Shown: positions 1 through 8,831 of the stretch, piece by piece
Layout of the letters: each line of letters starts with the position of its first letter
Position numbering within the stretch: the first letter of the stretch is position 1
NCBI GenBank assembly: GCA_965202875.1
Contig: OZ241870.1
Coordinates: forward strand, 4,464,001-4,528,000
Origin: HK1 sp965202875
Lineage (GTDB): Bacteria > Pseudomonadota > Gammaproteobacteria > HK1
Direction of reading: 5' to 3'
DNA length: 64,000 nt
Program-made: the position numbers and the translations under genes
The notes under the pieces: generated by a model
Database searches by the model: none
What the model saw: only the letters and a program-made list of their open reading frames with translations
Told to the model about the DNA's origin: nothing

Positions 1-1
1 C

Positions 2-1576
2 TGGGAGGAACCGGTGCGGCGGCTCACCGTCGCGACCGCGGACCCCTTCGACGTCATCGCCATGGACCAGGTGCGGGCGCTGCTCGACCCGGGGGCGGAC
101 GTCCGGGCGCTGCTCGCGGGCGAGGCGGAGCTCGACAAGGCCATCGAGCGCTTCTACGGCCATGAGCTCTCGGTGGACGGCATCCTGGCGGAGATCGAGA
201 CCGGGACGATCGACCGCCGGAGCCTGGAGGCGGAGAGCGGCGAGTACAGCCAGCCGGTGGTGCGGCTCGTCAACGCCCTGCTCTCCGATGCGGTCAAGCG
301 GGGCGCCTCCGACGTCCACTTCGAGCCGGCGCACGAATTCCTCCGCATCCGCTACCGCATCGACGGGGTGTTGCGCCAGATCCGCAGCCTGCACCGCGAC
401 CACTGGGCGGCGATCGCGGTCCGGCTGAAGGTGATGGCGTCGATGAACATCGCCGAAAGGCGCGCACCGCAGGACGGGCGGATCACGCTCTCGGTCTCCG
501 GGAGGGAGGTCGACTTCCGAGTCTCGTCGCTGCCCACGACCTTCGGCGAAAACATCGTCCTGCGGGTGCTCGACCGCCACAAGGGCATCGTCGCCCTCGA
601 CCGGCTCGGGCTGCACGAGGACGCCCTCGACGGGCTGCGGCTGATGATGGCCCGCCCCGAGGGGCTCATTCTGGTGACCGGCCCGACCGGGAGCGGCAAG
701 ACCACCACCCTCTACTCGATGCTGAATCACCTCAACACCGAGTCGGTCAACATCATGACCCTGGAGGACCCGGTCGAGTACCCGATGGAGAGGATCCGCC
801 AGACCTCGGTGAGCGACGCGGTGCGCCTCACCTTCGCCGGCGGCGTGCGCAGCCTGCTGCGCCAGGACCCCGACATCATCCTCATCGGCGAGATCCGGGA
901 CGAGGAGACGGCGGAGATGGCGTTCCGGGCCGCGATGACCGGCCACCAGGTGTATTCGACCCTGCACGCCAACTCTGCGGCCGGCGCCATCGCGCGGCTG
1001 CTCGAAGCCGGGGTGTCGCCCGGGGTCATGGCCGGCAACATCATCGGGATCATCGGACAGCGGCTCGTCCGAAGGCTGTGCGAGCACTGCCGGGAGCCTT
1101 GTGAGCCGTCGCGGCTCGAACACCGGATCCTCGGGATCGGGGCGGAGCCGGCAGGATCGGGAGAGCGGGAAAGAGCGGGGGAGCCGGGAGGATCGGAAGA
1201 GCCGGGAAGCTCGGGGAGGGCGCAGGCGCCGCCGGTGTACCGCGCGGCGGGGTGCGTCCGTTGCGAGCACCAGGGCTACCGGGGCCGGCTCTCCCTGATG
1301 GAACTGCTGAGGTTCGACGCCGGCATCGACGAGTTGGTCGCGCGCCGCGCATCCACCCGCGAGATCTCGAAGGCCGCGTCCGCGAAGGGCTTCCGCTCCC
1401 TCGCCGATGACGGGATCCGCCGCGTCCTGGAGGGGCTGACGAGTCTCGCGGAGGTGTCCCGGGTGGTCAATCTGACCGATCGGGTCCAGACCGGCCGGGG
1501 CCGGCCGGCCGATCGGGAGCCCGCCGATCGGACCCCCTCCGGCCGGGCCCCGGCCGGCGGACGGGCCGGCCGGTGA
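2..1576 (+). CDS. gspE: GspE/PilB-family secretion ATPase (5' end outside window)
   Basis: This is the hexameric cytoplasmic ATPase that powers a type II secretion or type IV pilus machine. Counting from a GTG at 14, Walker A (GPTGSGKTT) is at about residue 223, the Asp box (LEDPVEYP) near 250 and Walker B (DIILIGEIRDEE) near 287. Zinc-knuckle cysteines lie near 356/359 and 414/417. The frame is open to the window edge and the first residues (LTVATADPFD) match the middle of the GspE N-terminal domain, so I read it as 5'-truncated rather than starting at 14. A Gly/Glu/Ser-rich insert of about 30 residues sits inside the zinc knuckle, and a Pro/Arg/Gly tail follows the fold. GspF starts 10 bp downstream. 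GspE versus PilB/MshE cannot be settled from this gene alone. Confidence 0.93.
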   Translation, partial: WEEPVRRLTVATADPFDVIAMDQVRALLDPGADVRALLAGEAELDKAIERFYGHELSVDGILAEIETGTIDRRSLEAESGEYSQPVVRLVNALLSDAVKRGASDVHFEPAHEFLRIRYRIDGVLRQIRSLHRDHWAAIAVRLKVMASMNIAERRAPQDGRITLSVSGREVDFRVSSLPTTFGENIVLRVLDRHKGIVALDRLGLHEDALDGLRLMMARPEGLILVTGPTGSGKTTTLYSMLNHLNTESVNIMTLEDPVEYPMERIRQTSVSDAVRLTFAGGVRSLLRQDPDIILIGEIRDEETAEMAFRAAMTGHQVYSTLHANSAAGAIARLLEAGVSPGVMAGNIIGIIGQRLVRRLCEHCREPCEPSRLEHRILGIGAEPAGSGERERAGEPGGSEEPGSSGRAQAPPVYRAAGCVRCEHQGYRGRLSLMELLRFDAGIDELVARRASTREISKAASAKGFRSLADDGIRRVLEGLTSLAEVSRVVNLTDRVQTGRGRPADREPADRTPSGRAPAGGRAGR

Positions 1577-1586
1577 GGGCGGCACC

Positions 1587-2789
1587 ATGCCCCTGATGCA
1601 CTACAGGGCGGTGGACGAGCGCGGCAGGAAGCTCGCGGGACGGATCGAAGCGGTGAATCCGGACGATCTGGAGCTGCGTCTTGCGCGTCTCGGACTCGAT
1701 CTCGTCAACTTCAGGGAGGTGAAGGCCGGACGCGCGCTCGGCCGCGGCCGGGTGCGGCGCGGGGACCTCATCGGGTTCTGCTTCCACATGGAGCAGCTCG
1801 TGACCGCGGGAGTGCCGGTGCTGGAAGGGCTCGCGACCTTGCGCGATTCCGCCGGCAACCCGCGCCTGCGCGAGGTGCTTGCGGGGATGATCGAGTCGAT
1901 CGAGGGCGGCGAGACCCTGTCCGGGGCGATGCAGGCACACCCGCGGGTGTTCGGCCCCGTCTTCGTCAACCTCGTCCGTGCCGGTGAGCTCTCGGGGAAG
2001 CTGGGCGAGGTCCTCGGGAGCCTCAACGAACATCTGAAGTGGCAGAACGAGCAGCTTGCGCTCGTCAGGCGGCTGCTCACGTATCCGGCCATCGCCGGCT
2101 CCGCCGTCGTCCTTGTGGTGTGCTTCCTGATGATCCATCTCGTGCCCCAGCTCGTCTCCTTCATCGAGGGCACGAACGAGGCGCTGCCCGTTCATACCCG
2201 AGTCCTCATCCTCGTCTCGGACGTCTTCATCGCGTACTGGCCTCTCATCCTCCCCGCGCCGGTCGTCGCCGGCTTCCTCGCCGGCGCACTCTGCCGCCTG
2301 AGCCCCGCCGCGGCGTACGCGGCGGACGATCTGAAACTCCGGGTCTGGCTGATCGGCCCGATCGTGCGGAAGATCATCCTTGCCCGCTTCGCAAGCAGCT
2401 TCGCGCTCCTGTATGCATCCGGGATCACGGTGCTGGAGTGCGCGCGCATCTGCGAGGGCCTGGCCGGGAACCGGGCCGTCGAGGACGCCATCCGCCGCGC
2501 GGGCAGGAAGATCGCCGAGGGGGCGAGCATCAGCGCGGGGTTCGAGGCGACCGGACTGTTCTCGCCGCTCGTGCTGCGGATGCTGCGCCTCGGCGAGAGC
2601 ACCGGCGGGCTCGACGCCGCGCTGCTGAACGTAAGCCGCTACTACGGCCGCAACGTGACGGAATCGATGGAGCGGCTGCAGGCGATGCTCGGGCCGGCGA
2701 TCACCCTGGTCCTCGGCGGGCTCCTGTTCTGGGTCGTCTTCTCCGTGCTGGGCCCGATCTACGACCTCGTGAGCGAGATCGGCCTGTAG
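1587..2789 (+). CDS. gspF: GspF/PilC-family inner-membrane platform protein
   Basis: The 400-residue protein has the family length and two T2SSF domains, about residues 60-180 and 265-390. Hydrophobic spans at about 170-190, 212-235 and 370-395 give the three-helix topology. It anchors the assembly ATPase and the pseudopilus at the inner membrane. A GAGGGCGG stretch lies just before the ATG. The TAG stop is followed directly by another ATG at 2790, part of the odd junction with the next gene. Confidence 0.93.
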   Translation: MPLMHYRAVDERGRKLAGRIEAVNPDDLELRLARLGLDLVNFREVKAGRALGRGRVRRGDLIGFCFHMEQLVTAGVPVLEGLATLRDSAGNPRLREVLAGMIESIEGGETLSGAMQAHPRVFGPVFVNLVRAGELSGKLGEVLGSLNEHLKWQNEQLALVRRLLTYPAIAGSAVVLVVCFLMIHLVPQLVSFIEGTNEALPVHTRVLILVSDVFIAYWPLILPAPVVAGFLAGALCRLSPAAAYAADDLKLRVWLIGPIVRKIILARFASSFALLYASGITVLECARICEGLAGNRAVEDAIRRAGRKIAEGASISAGFEATGLFSPLVLRMLRLGESTGGLDAALLNVSRYYGRNVTESMERLQAMLGPAITLVLGGLLFWVVFSVLGPIYDLVSEIGL

Positions 2790-2915
2790 ATGGCAACGCC
2801 GCGCACCTTCTTCGTTTCGAGCGCCCGGCGGGCCGTCCTGCGCCGCCGGGTCGGGGCAAGACCGCTCGACGTGTCCGTCCCGTTCCACCGCCTCGTCACC
2901 GGGATCGACCTCTGA
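2790..2915 (+). CDS. Short bridging ORF, echo of the gspF/pilM-like junction
   Basis: This 41-codon frame begins directly after the gspF stop (TAGATG) and its TGA overlaps the next start (TGATG at 2913-2917). Its first residues, MATPRTFFVSSARRAVL, resemble the next protein's MASRRVFFVSNTRLTVH. Its last residues, HRLVTGIDL, resemble the GspF C-terminus YDLVSEIGL. It therefore looks like a degraded tandem copy of the junction itself. It may be a translation-coupling leader or only a mutational scar; no independent function is evident. Confidence 0.45.
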   Translation: MATPRTFFVSSARRAVLRRRVGARPLDVSVPFHRLVTGIDL

Positions 2916-4783
2916 TGGCGTCGCGCCGCGTCTTCTTCGTCTCGAACACCCGGCTGACCGTGCACCGCGGGGACGGGGCGGGGCTGCTCGAACCCTTCTC
3001 GTTCAGCGCGGACGAGGAGGGGTTCGCGGAGTTCGCGCGCTACGTCGGGCGCTACCCGGACGAGGCCGCGTCCATCGTCGCCGGCGTGGTGGAGGAGGAA
3101 TTCCGCGAGGCGGCGATCCCGCACGTGCTCGGGCGGGATCGCCGCGCGCTGCTCCGCGCCAGGGCGGCCAAACTGTTTCCCGAGGCGCGTTACGTCCATG
3201 CGACGAGGCTCGGCAGGGCGCGGGACGGCCGGCGCGACGATCGCGTGCTGTTCAGCGCGATCACCCGCCCCGGCGTCCTTGCCCCGTGGCTCGCGCCGAT
3301 CGCGCGACACGCGGTGCCGCTGGCCGGCATCTGCTCCCCGGCGGCGCTCACCGGGACGATGCTCAAAGCCATCGGGGCCGGGGGCGACCATGTACTGGTG
3401 GTCTCGCTCCAGTCCGGCGGCGGGCTCCGCCAGGCCTGCTTCCGGCGCGGGCGGCTCCGGCTCTCGCGTCTCGCGGTCATGCCCGATCCCGCCGGCGGCC
3501 GGGTCGGGGCCCACGTACTCACCGAGATCGCGAGGACCTGCCGCTACCTGGACAGCCTGCGCCCGGAGAGCCGCCGTTCGGGCGACCGGCCCTCGGGGGG
3601 CTCGCGTACGGAGGAGGATGGAAGCGGCGGAGGCGGCCCGGAGGTCTTTCTGCTGAGCCACGGCGGGATGCTCGATGAGCTGCGGCGCGAGATCGGCGTC
3701 GAGTCGTGGCGCGAAAGCGGTGGAGATTCGTGGTCCGGGAGCGGTGACGCGCCGCGGCCCGAGGCCGGCGGACGCCTGCGACGCACGATCCACGGTGACG
3801 TACAGCCCGGGAGCATTGTGCGGACGCAACCCGGGAGCAGCGCTCGGCCGCGGCACGAGAGCGGCGGTGGTTTCAGTTCCGGTTTCACCCTCGTGGATCT
3901 GGCCGACGTCGCGCGCCGGCTCGGGATGCGCCGGTGGGGCGGCGAGCCGGAGGCGGACCGGCTGTTCGTCCACGTGCTCGCGAGACACCCGGTGCCGAAC
4001 CACTACGCGACGTCGGAGGAGACGCACCGCTTCACGATGCTGCGCGCCCGTTCGGGCCTGAAGGCCGCGAGCGGGCTGCTGTCGGCCGGGGTGTGCCTGT
4101 TCGGCGGGGTTGCAGTCCTCGAAGGGGTCGTCGCGAGCGGGTACGCGCGCATCCTCGCGCAGCAGGCGGAGATCTACGAGGACCGATACCGCAAGGCCCA
4201 GGCCACGCTGCCGCCGGCGCCGGCCGAGCCGGCCGAGATCGCGCGGGTGGTGTCGGTGGCGAACGCGCTCAGGGCCCGCCGCGGCGACCCCGTCGATCTC
4301 CTGGCGCGGGTCAGCGACGCCCTGGCCGCGTTCCCGCGGGTGCGCGTCGAGAGCGTCTCGTGGCGGATGAGCGGCGACGCGGAGGCGGCGGTGTCCGCCG
4401 ACCCCCCCGCGGGCGGCGCGGCCGGCTCGATGGGACCGGGTCGCGCGGACGGCCCGCCCCGCAGGGTCGAGGGCGCGGGCTCCCGTGGTGAAGGGGACGA
4501 GGCAGCCCGGCGCGATCCGGGCGTCCTGTTCCAGCTCGCCCTCGTCAGCGCCCGGATCGAGCCCTTCGACGGGGACTACCGCGCCGCCATCGACACGGTT
4601 CACCGCTTCGCCGACGCCTTGGGGACGCCACCCGGCGTCGAGCACGTCCGGGTCCTGGCCCTGCCGCTCGATCTGGGATCGCACCGGACGCTGACCGGAG
4701 ACGCCGAGGCACCCGCCGGCGCCGCTACGTTCGAGATCCGGGTGGCGTTGCGGATGGCGATCTCCGATGGAACGGAGGCTTGA
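2915..4783 (+). CDS. PilM/GspL-like cytoplasmic-to-periplasmic assembly protein
   Basis: Place in the operon and layout suggest the PilM-PilN/GspL role, linking the ATPase to the periplasmic alignment complex. Residues 1 to about 340 form a globular region that may be an actin-like (ASKHA) fold. It contains a Gly/Ser/Arg-rich stretch of about 100 residues starting near residue 210. One membrane helix follows at about 385-405 (SGLLSAGVCLFGGVAVLEGV), then a helical, periplasmic C-terminal half. The 622-residue length exceeds a typical GspL, mainly from the low-complexity stretch. The start is the ATG at 2915, overlapping the stop of the bridging ORF; the frame is open upstream, but that sequence is out-of-frame gspF. 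Assignment rests on context more than on motifs. Confidence 0.6.
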   Translation: MASRRVFFVSNTRLTVHRGDGAGLLEPFSFSADEEGFAEFARYVGRYPDEAASIVAGVVEEEFREAAIPHVLGRDRRALLRARAAKLFPEARYVHATRLGRARDGRRDDRVLFSAITRPGVLAPWLAPIARHAVPLAGICSPAALTGTMLKAIGAGGDHVLVVSLQSGGGLRQACFRRGRLRLSRLAVMPDPAGGRVGAHVLTEIARTCRYLDSLRPESRRSGDRPSGGSRTEEDGSGGGGPEVFLLSHGGMLDELRREIGVESWRESGGDSWSGSGDAPRPEAGGRLRRTIHGDVQPGSIVRTQPGSSARPRHESGGGFSSGFTLVDLADVARRLGMRRWGGEPEADRLFVHVLARHPVPNHYATSEETHRFTMLRARSGLKAASGLLSAGVCLFGGVAVLEGVVASGYARILAQQAEIYEDRYRKAQATLPPAPAEPAEIARVVSVANALRARRGDPVDLLARVSDALAAFPRVRVESVSWRMSGDAEAAVSADPPAGGAAGSMGPGRADGPPRRVEGAGSRGEGDEAARRDPGVLFQLALVSARIEPFDGDYRAAIDTVHRFADALGTPPGVEHVRVLALPLDLGSHRTLTGDAEAPAGAATFEIRVALRMAISDGTEA

Positions 4784-4790
4784 GCCGGTG

Positions 4791-5021
4791 ATGCATTACA
4801 GGCCATGCCCTTGCCGGGAGCGGCGGGTCCCGGGAGCGCGGGCGTCCCGCCGGGTTGGGGAGGTTTCCATGCCTCGGATCGACTGGCGGGTGGTACGCGG
4901 ACCATCGCGCTTTTCGCGCTCACGCTGATCCTCTCCAAGGGACAGGGAGGTTTCCATGCCTCGGATCGACTGGCGGGTGATACGCGGGTCCATCGCGCTT
5001 TTCGCGCTCACGCTGATCCTC
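4791..5021 (+). repeat. Duplicated start region of the PilO-like gene
   Basis: About 75 bp are present twice, at about 4858-4934 and 4945-5020, each with a GGGAGG ribosome site and ATGCCTCGGATCGACTGGCG. The copies differ by a few substitutions and one missing base in the first (GCGGACC versus GCGGGTCC). The first copy therefore runs out of frame and stops at 4928, while the second opens the real gene at 4956. A frame from the ATG at 4791 reads into the first copy and also ends at 4928. This is the clearest of the junction echoes in the operon. Confidence 0.85.
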
Positions 5022-5561
5022 GGGGGGGTGACGGCCGCCGGCGCCACCCGGTTCAGCGACCGGATGACGCTCGACCACGAGCAGCAGAAGGGGAGGCTCG
5101 GATCGATACGGACCCGGCATCGGACCATCGACGAGCAACGACGGCTCATCGAAACCTGGCTGCCGGCGTTTCGGGCGCTGGAGGCGTCAGGCGTCGTCGG
5201 GGAAGAGCGGCGCCTGGAGTGGATTGAGACCCTGCGCGACGTGGCCGCGCGCGCGAGGCTGCCGTCGCTCCGGTACCGGATCGAGCGCCGCACCGTTCAT
5301 GAGACGGGACTTCCCCTTGAAACGGCGGTCTATCGTCCCTTCTCGACGGTGGTGCGTCTCGAAGCGGGCCTGCTGCACGAAGGCGACTTCGTGCGGCTCG
5401 TCCGCGAGGTCGAGGCCCGGGGCGCCGGGCTCCATCGAATCGACCGCTGCCTTCTCCGGCGCGCGGGACCGCACTTCGTGATGCGTCCCGGCGCGATCAA
5501 CCTCGTCGCCGAGTGCGATCTGCGCTGGATCACGCTCGCCAGAGCCGGGGCGCAGACGTGA
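4956..5561 (+). CDS. PilO/GspM-like inner-membrane protein
   Basis: The 201-residue protein has one N-terminal membrane helix (about residues 9-29), a heptad-rich stretch (about 35-75), then a small alpha/beta domain. This is the layout of PilO/GspM alignment proteins that pair with PilN/GspL. Position after the PilM-like gene supports it. The chosen ATG has a GGGAGG site 6 nt upstream; the upstream copy of this start is frameshifted. The TGA stop overlaps a GTG (5558-5561). Confidence 0.6.
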   Translation: MPRIDWRVIRGSIALFALTLILGGVTAAGATRFSDRMTLDHEQQKGRLGSIRTRHRTIDEQRRLIETWLPAFRALEASGVVGEERRLEWIETLRDVAARARLPSLRYRIERRTVHETGLPLETAVYRPFSTVVRLEAGLLHEGDFVRLVREVEARGAGLHRIDRCLLRRAGPHFVMRPGAINLVAECDLRWITLARAGAQT

Positions 5562-5675
5562 GCCGGCCCATGCCTTGCGATGCGTCCCGGCGCGATCAGT
5601 CCCGCCGCCGAGTGCGATCCGTACCGGGCCGCCCTCGTTCGGCTCCGAGCCGGAGCGCAATCGTGAGCCGGCCCG
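5481..5675 (+). repeat. Echo of the pilO-like/pilP-like junction
   Basis: The last 80 or so bases of the PilO-like gene plus the following GTGAGCCGGCCC recur in degraded form about 100 bp downstream. The gene ends MRPGAINLVAECD...ARAGAQT-stop; the sequence at 5580-5666 reads MRPGAISPAAECD...LRAGAQS-stop. Both stops overlap a GTG that starts GTGAGCCGGCC, at 5558 and 5663. The spacing between the two GTGs is 105 bp. Confidence 0.75.
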
Positions 5676-6571
5676 TACATACGCCGGCCGTTGCGCGCGG
5701 AACCGGCTCCGATCCCTTGCCACCGCGGGCCGCCTCCCGTCGTTCATGGAGCACGCGAGCCCCACCCGGCCTGATCGGATGTCTCCTGCTGCTCCTCTCC
5801 CCGTCGGCCGCTCCGCAGGCGCAGGAAGGGATCGGCCGGCTCTTCTCGAGCCCGGCGGAACGGATCGAGCTCGACCGGCTCCGTGACGATTTCGACTCTG
5901 CAAAAGAGCCGAAACCGGCCGACGCCACGACCGGAGCCGTGCCCGATCCCGTCTCCGGGCACGGTACGCCGGCACGCGCGGTGAGGCTCGACGGGATCGT
6001 GCTTCGCGGTGGTGTACCCCGCGTGTCGTGGGTCAACGGCGAGATGGCCGGTGTGAAGAACGCGCCCGCCGAGGGCGTCCGGATCGATGCGGATGACGTG
6101 TCCGGTGGGCAGGTCCGCATCCGGTTGCCGGACGGCCGATCGGCCGTCCGCCTCAAGCCGGGCCAGGAGATCGCCGCCGCCCGGGGCCGGGTGCTTGAAG
6201 CGTACGAGCGTCGCCCGTCGAAGCCCGTCGCGCCGGTCTCCGGCAATCGTGCGGCGCACACGGGCGCAAGCAGGCTTCCGGCCGGCGGCGAAGCAAGGGA
6301 GGACGCCACCTGGCTCACGCTGTCCGTTCCGGCTCGGCCCGGTACGTCGGGCGCCTCGCCATCCGCCCTGATGCGATCCGATGCAGCAGACGGCGTGTCT
6401 TCGATGCCGGTGTCGGAGCGGTTCGTCGCGGCAGACGCGGTTCCACGGGCATTGCTCTCGCCGCTGGCGCTCCCCGCAAGCCTCGTACGGGATCTGCTGC
6501 GCAAGGCGCAGGCCGGTTCCGCCCTGCGCGCCGCGACTTCATCGGGCAAGCCGGCGGCCGACGGCGGATAG
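5663..6571 (+). CDS. PilP/GspC-like periplasmic protein
   Basis: The product has a basic N-terminus, a hydrophobic span at about 37-50 (LIGCLLLLLSPSA) and a likely cleavage near AQA. A small beta-rich region follows at about 105-180 (LDGIVLRGG, SWVNGEMAG, VRIRLPDGRSAVRLKPGQ), the pattern of PilP-like proteins that bridge PilN/O to the secretin. The rest is low-complexity. Two GTG starts in the same frame are possible, 5558 and 5663; I chose 5663 because GGAG lies 7 nt upstream and the 5558 copy looks like the ancestral junction. Role is by context. Confidence 0.55.
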   Translation: MSRPVHTPAVARGTGSDPLPPRAASRRSWSTRAPPGLIGCLLLLLSPSAAPQAQEGIGRLFSSPAERIELDRLRDDFDSAKEPKPADATTGAVPDPVSGHGTPARAVRLDGIVLRGGVPRVSWVNGEMAGVKNAPAEGVRIDADDVSGGQVRIRLPDGRSAVRLKPGQEIAAARGRVLEAYERRPSKPVAPVSGNRAAHTGASRLPAGGEAREDATWLTLSVPARPGTSGASPSALMRSDAADGVSSMPVSERFVAADAVPRALLSPLALPASLVRDLLRKAQAGSALRAATSSGKPAADGG

Positions 6572-6590
6572 CAGGGGGGGTCTTCGGCCG

Positions 6591-8684
6591 ATGGTCGGCG
6601 TCGAACGCCTCGAGGGAGCCGATGCGAAGGCGGATGCAGGCGCGTCGCGGATACGCGCCCCCGTGCGTTCCGGCAGCGGGCGCGCGCGCGGTTCGCCCGC
6701 CCCGTACCGGCGCGGCGGGCGGCGCAGGCAGAGCGGCGTCGCCTTGCTGGGAGCGCTGACCGTCACGCTTCTCGCCGGCGCGAGCGCCCTGCTCGAACGC
6801 ATCGAGCGGAGCGGGGCGCTGCGGGCGCGCGAAGCCGCGGTCACCGCGCGGGCGCTCGCGGACGCCCGGCGGGCCCTGGTCGGCTGGTCGGTCGGGGCCG
6901 GCCTCTCCGGGAGCGGGATCGCGCATACGCCCGGGGTCCTGCCCTTCCCGGATCGCAACACGGATGCGAGAGGCTACGACGGCAGGGCCGACTGCGTGAC
7001 GAGCTGGCTGTCCGACCGCCATCTCATCGGACGGCTCCCCACCGCCGGAGAAACGTCTCCTTGCCCGCGCCGGATCCTGGGCGTCGAGCTGCGCGACGGA
7101 TCGGGCGAGCCACTGTGGTACGCGGTCTCGCGCAACCTCGTCAACCACCGCGGCGGCAGCGCGTCCGACCCGCCGATCAGCCCCGGGCTTCTCGACGGGA
7201 CGGCCGCCTACCCCTGGCTCCGGCTGATCGACGCGGACGGCAACGTCGTCAACGGAAGCGACGGCGAACCACTCGAAATCGCGGCCGTGATCGTCGCGCC
7301 GGGCCCGCCGCTCGCGGGCCAGACCCGAAGCGGGGCCGCTCCCGGCGCCGCCCAGTATCTCGACTCGGTCAGCGTGAACGGCGTGACCTACGACAACGCC
7401 GACTCCGACGGGTGCCGGGACGCGGCCACGGGCGCAAGCGCGTACACGGACTGCCCCGGCCTCACCGGCGAGGAGTTCATCCTGTACCCGGACTCCCGCG
7501 ACACCCCGGCCGCCACGGATGCGTTCAACGACCGCATCGCCTACGTCACCGCCGAAGAGCTGCTGCGCGCTGCCGAGGCACGCGCGCTCGGCGAGATGGC
7601 GCTGGTGCTGGAGCGCTATCGCTCCGTTCATGGCGCGTACCCCTGGATGGCGCCGTACACCGGGGACCCGGGCACGGACCCGGCGGACACGGTGCTGTTC
7701 CACGGCAGCGCGGACGGGGCCGGGAACACCCGGCGCGGGATGCTGCCGATCCATGCGGCGCCCGGCCAGCTCTACGACACGCACTACACCCTGAGCTGGA
7801 CGATCCACTCGGGGGCGATCATCACCACGACCGATCCCTCTTCCATCGGCTCGATCCCGCCCCCCACCGACGCCGAGCTCTACGCCCTCGCCTCCGCGAC
7901 GCCCCAGACCACGAGCACGCCGGCCACGTGCGCCTGGAACGGGGACGACGGCGTCCGGTGCCCCGGCGAGCCGTACCTCCACGCTCCGGGACCCACCCTG
8001 ACCTGGGACGGCCCGATCCTCCAGGAGCGCGAGGTGTTCGTCTCCCACAACGAGACGACGTGGACCCACACCACCGGTTCGGGCTCGGTCGACGCGGACC
8101 CGAGCGCGTCGTCGCCGCGCACCCGCACCGTCACCACGACCACGAACCTGCCGGCCTCCTTCACGGTGTCGGTACGCGGGCGCAACCACACGCTCACCTG
8201 CGCCGACGCCGACTGCACCGACACCCTCACCACCGGGATGTCGGTCGAGCGCACCCTCACCGTGGACACGGGCACCCTCGGGACGTTCACGTTCACCGGC
8301 CTGGAGTACGACCTGAGCGTCGCACGGGACGGCGTCCCGCGCTGGTTCGTGGACAACGGCTGGCACCGCTACGTCTACGCGGCGGTGTCGAGCGAAGAGA
8401 CGGGGGCGGGCGGGCCGCCGCCGGGAGGGTGTATCGGGTCGGGATCGAACTGCCTCACCGTCAACGCATCCGGCGGCTCCCGGACCGACGTGCCGGCGTT
8501 CCTGATCGGCGCGGGCCCGGCGCTTCCGGGCCAGAGCCGCAACGGGTGCGGCACGGCCTGCCTCGGGGAGTACTTCGAGCCGCCGGACAACACGGCCGGC
8601 GGCGACGCGGCCACCCGGGCGGCGCTCGCCGCGCACTTCAACGACCAGGTCCGGGTGGTCGGGCCGCAAAAGACCGGCCCTTGA
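6591..8684 (+). CDS. Large pilin-like (PilX/minor pseudopilin type) protein
   Basis: A 697-residue protein with one N-terminal membrane helix (about 50-67, GVALLGALTVTLLAGASALL) after a long basic leader (RRGGRRRQSG). No Glu is present at +5, so it resembles PilX/GspK-type minor components more than a major pilin. The ectodomain is large and Thr/Asp/Gly-rich, with repeated Cys pairs. A GGGGGG run lies about 10 nt before the ATG. Its neighbours are assembly proteins and a class III-type prepilin. Exact family not recognised. Confidence 0.55.
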   Translation: MVGVERLEGADAKADAGASRIRAPVRSGSGRARGSPAPYRRGGRRRQSGVALLGALTVTLLAGASALLERIERSGALRAREAAVTARALADARRALVGWSVGAGLSGSGIAHTPGVLPFPDRNTDARGYDGRADCVTSWLSDRHLIGRLPTAGETSPCPRRILGVELRDGSGEPLWYAVSRNLVNHRGGSASDPPISPGLLDGTAAYPWLRLIDADGNVVNGSDGEPLEIAAVIVAPGPPLAGQTRSGAAPGAAQYLDSVSVNGVTYDNADSDGCRDAATGASAYTDCPGLTGEEFILYPDSRDTPAATDAFNDRIAYVTAEELLRAAEARALGEMALVLERYRSVHGAYPWMAPYTGDPGTDPADTVLFHGSADGAGNTRRGMLPIHAAPGQLYDTHYTLSWTIHSGAIITTTDPSSIGSIPPPTDAELYALASATPQTTSTPATCAWNGDDGVRCPGEPYLHAPGPTLTWDGPILQEREVFVSHNETTWTHTTGSGSVDADPSASSPRTRTVTTTTNLPASFTVSVRGRNHTLTCADADCTDTLTTGMSVERTLTVDTGTLGTFTFTGLEYDLSVARDGVPRWFVDNGWHRYVYAAVSSEETGAGGPPPGGCIGSGSNCLTVNASGGSRTDVPAFLIGAGPALPGQSRNGCGTACLGEYFEPPDNTAGGDAATRAALAAHFNDQVRVVGPQKTGP

Positions 8685-8831
8685 ACGCGGGTTCGCGGTG
8701 ACGCATCCGGCGGCGAAGGCCCGGCTCCCGGAACGCGGGAAGCGGCGGTTCCCGAACGTGGGGAGCGGATGCGGGAATGCAATCGCTGCACGTCCTGCTG
8801 AAAACCGTCCCTTGAGCGGAGGACGGATATG
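8682..8831 (+). other. Echo of the pilX-like/prepilin junction
   Basis: The first gene ends ...QKTGP-stop at 8684 and is followed 16 nt after the T of TGA by a GTG (8698). About 131 bp downstream a degraded copy reads ...LKTVP-stop (8813-8815), again followed 16 nt later by ATG 8829, the prepilin start. The GTG frame (V-T-H-P-A-A-K) resembles the prepilin start (M-V-A-P-I-V-K). I see no other function in the stretch. Confidence 0.5.

Noticed and set aside
1467..2888. Minus-strand frame of 473 codons opposite gspF
   Set aside because: Antisense shadow of gspF; no domain or ribosome site.
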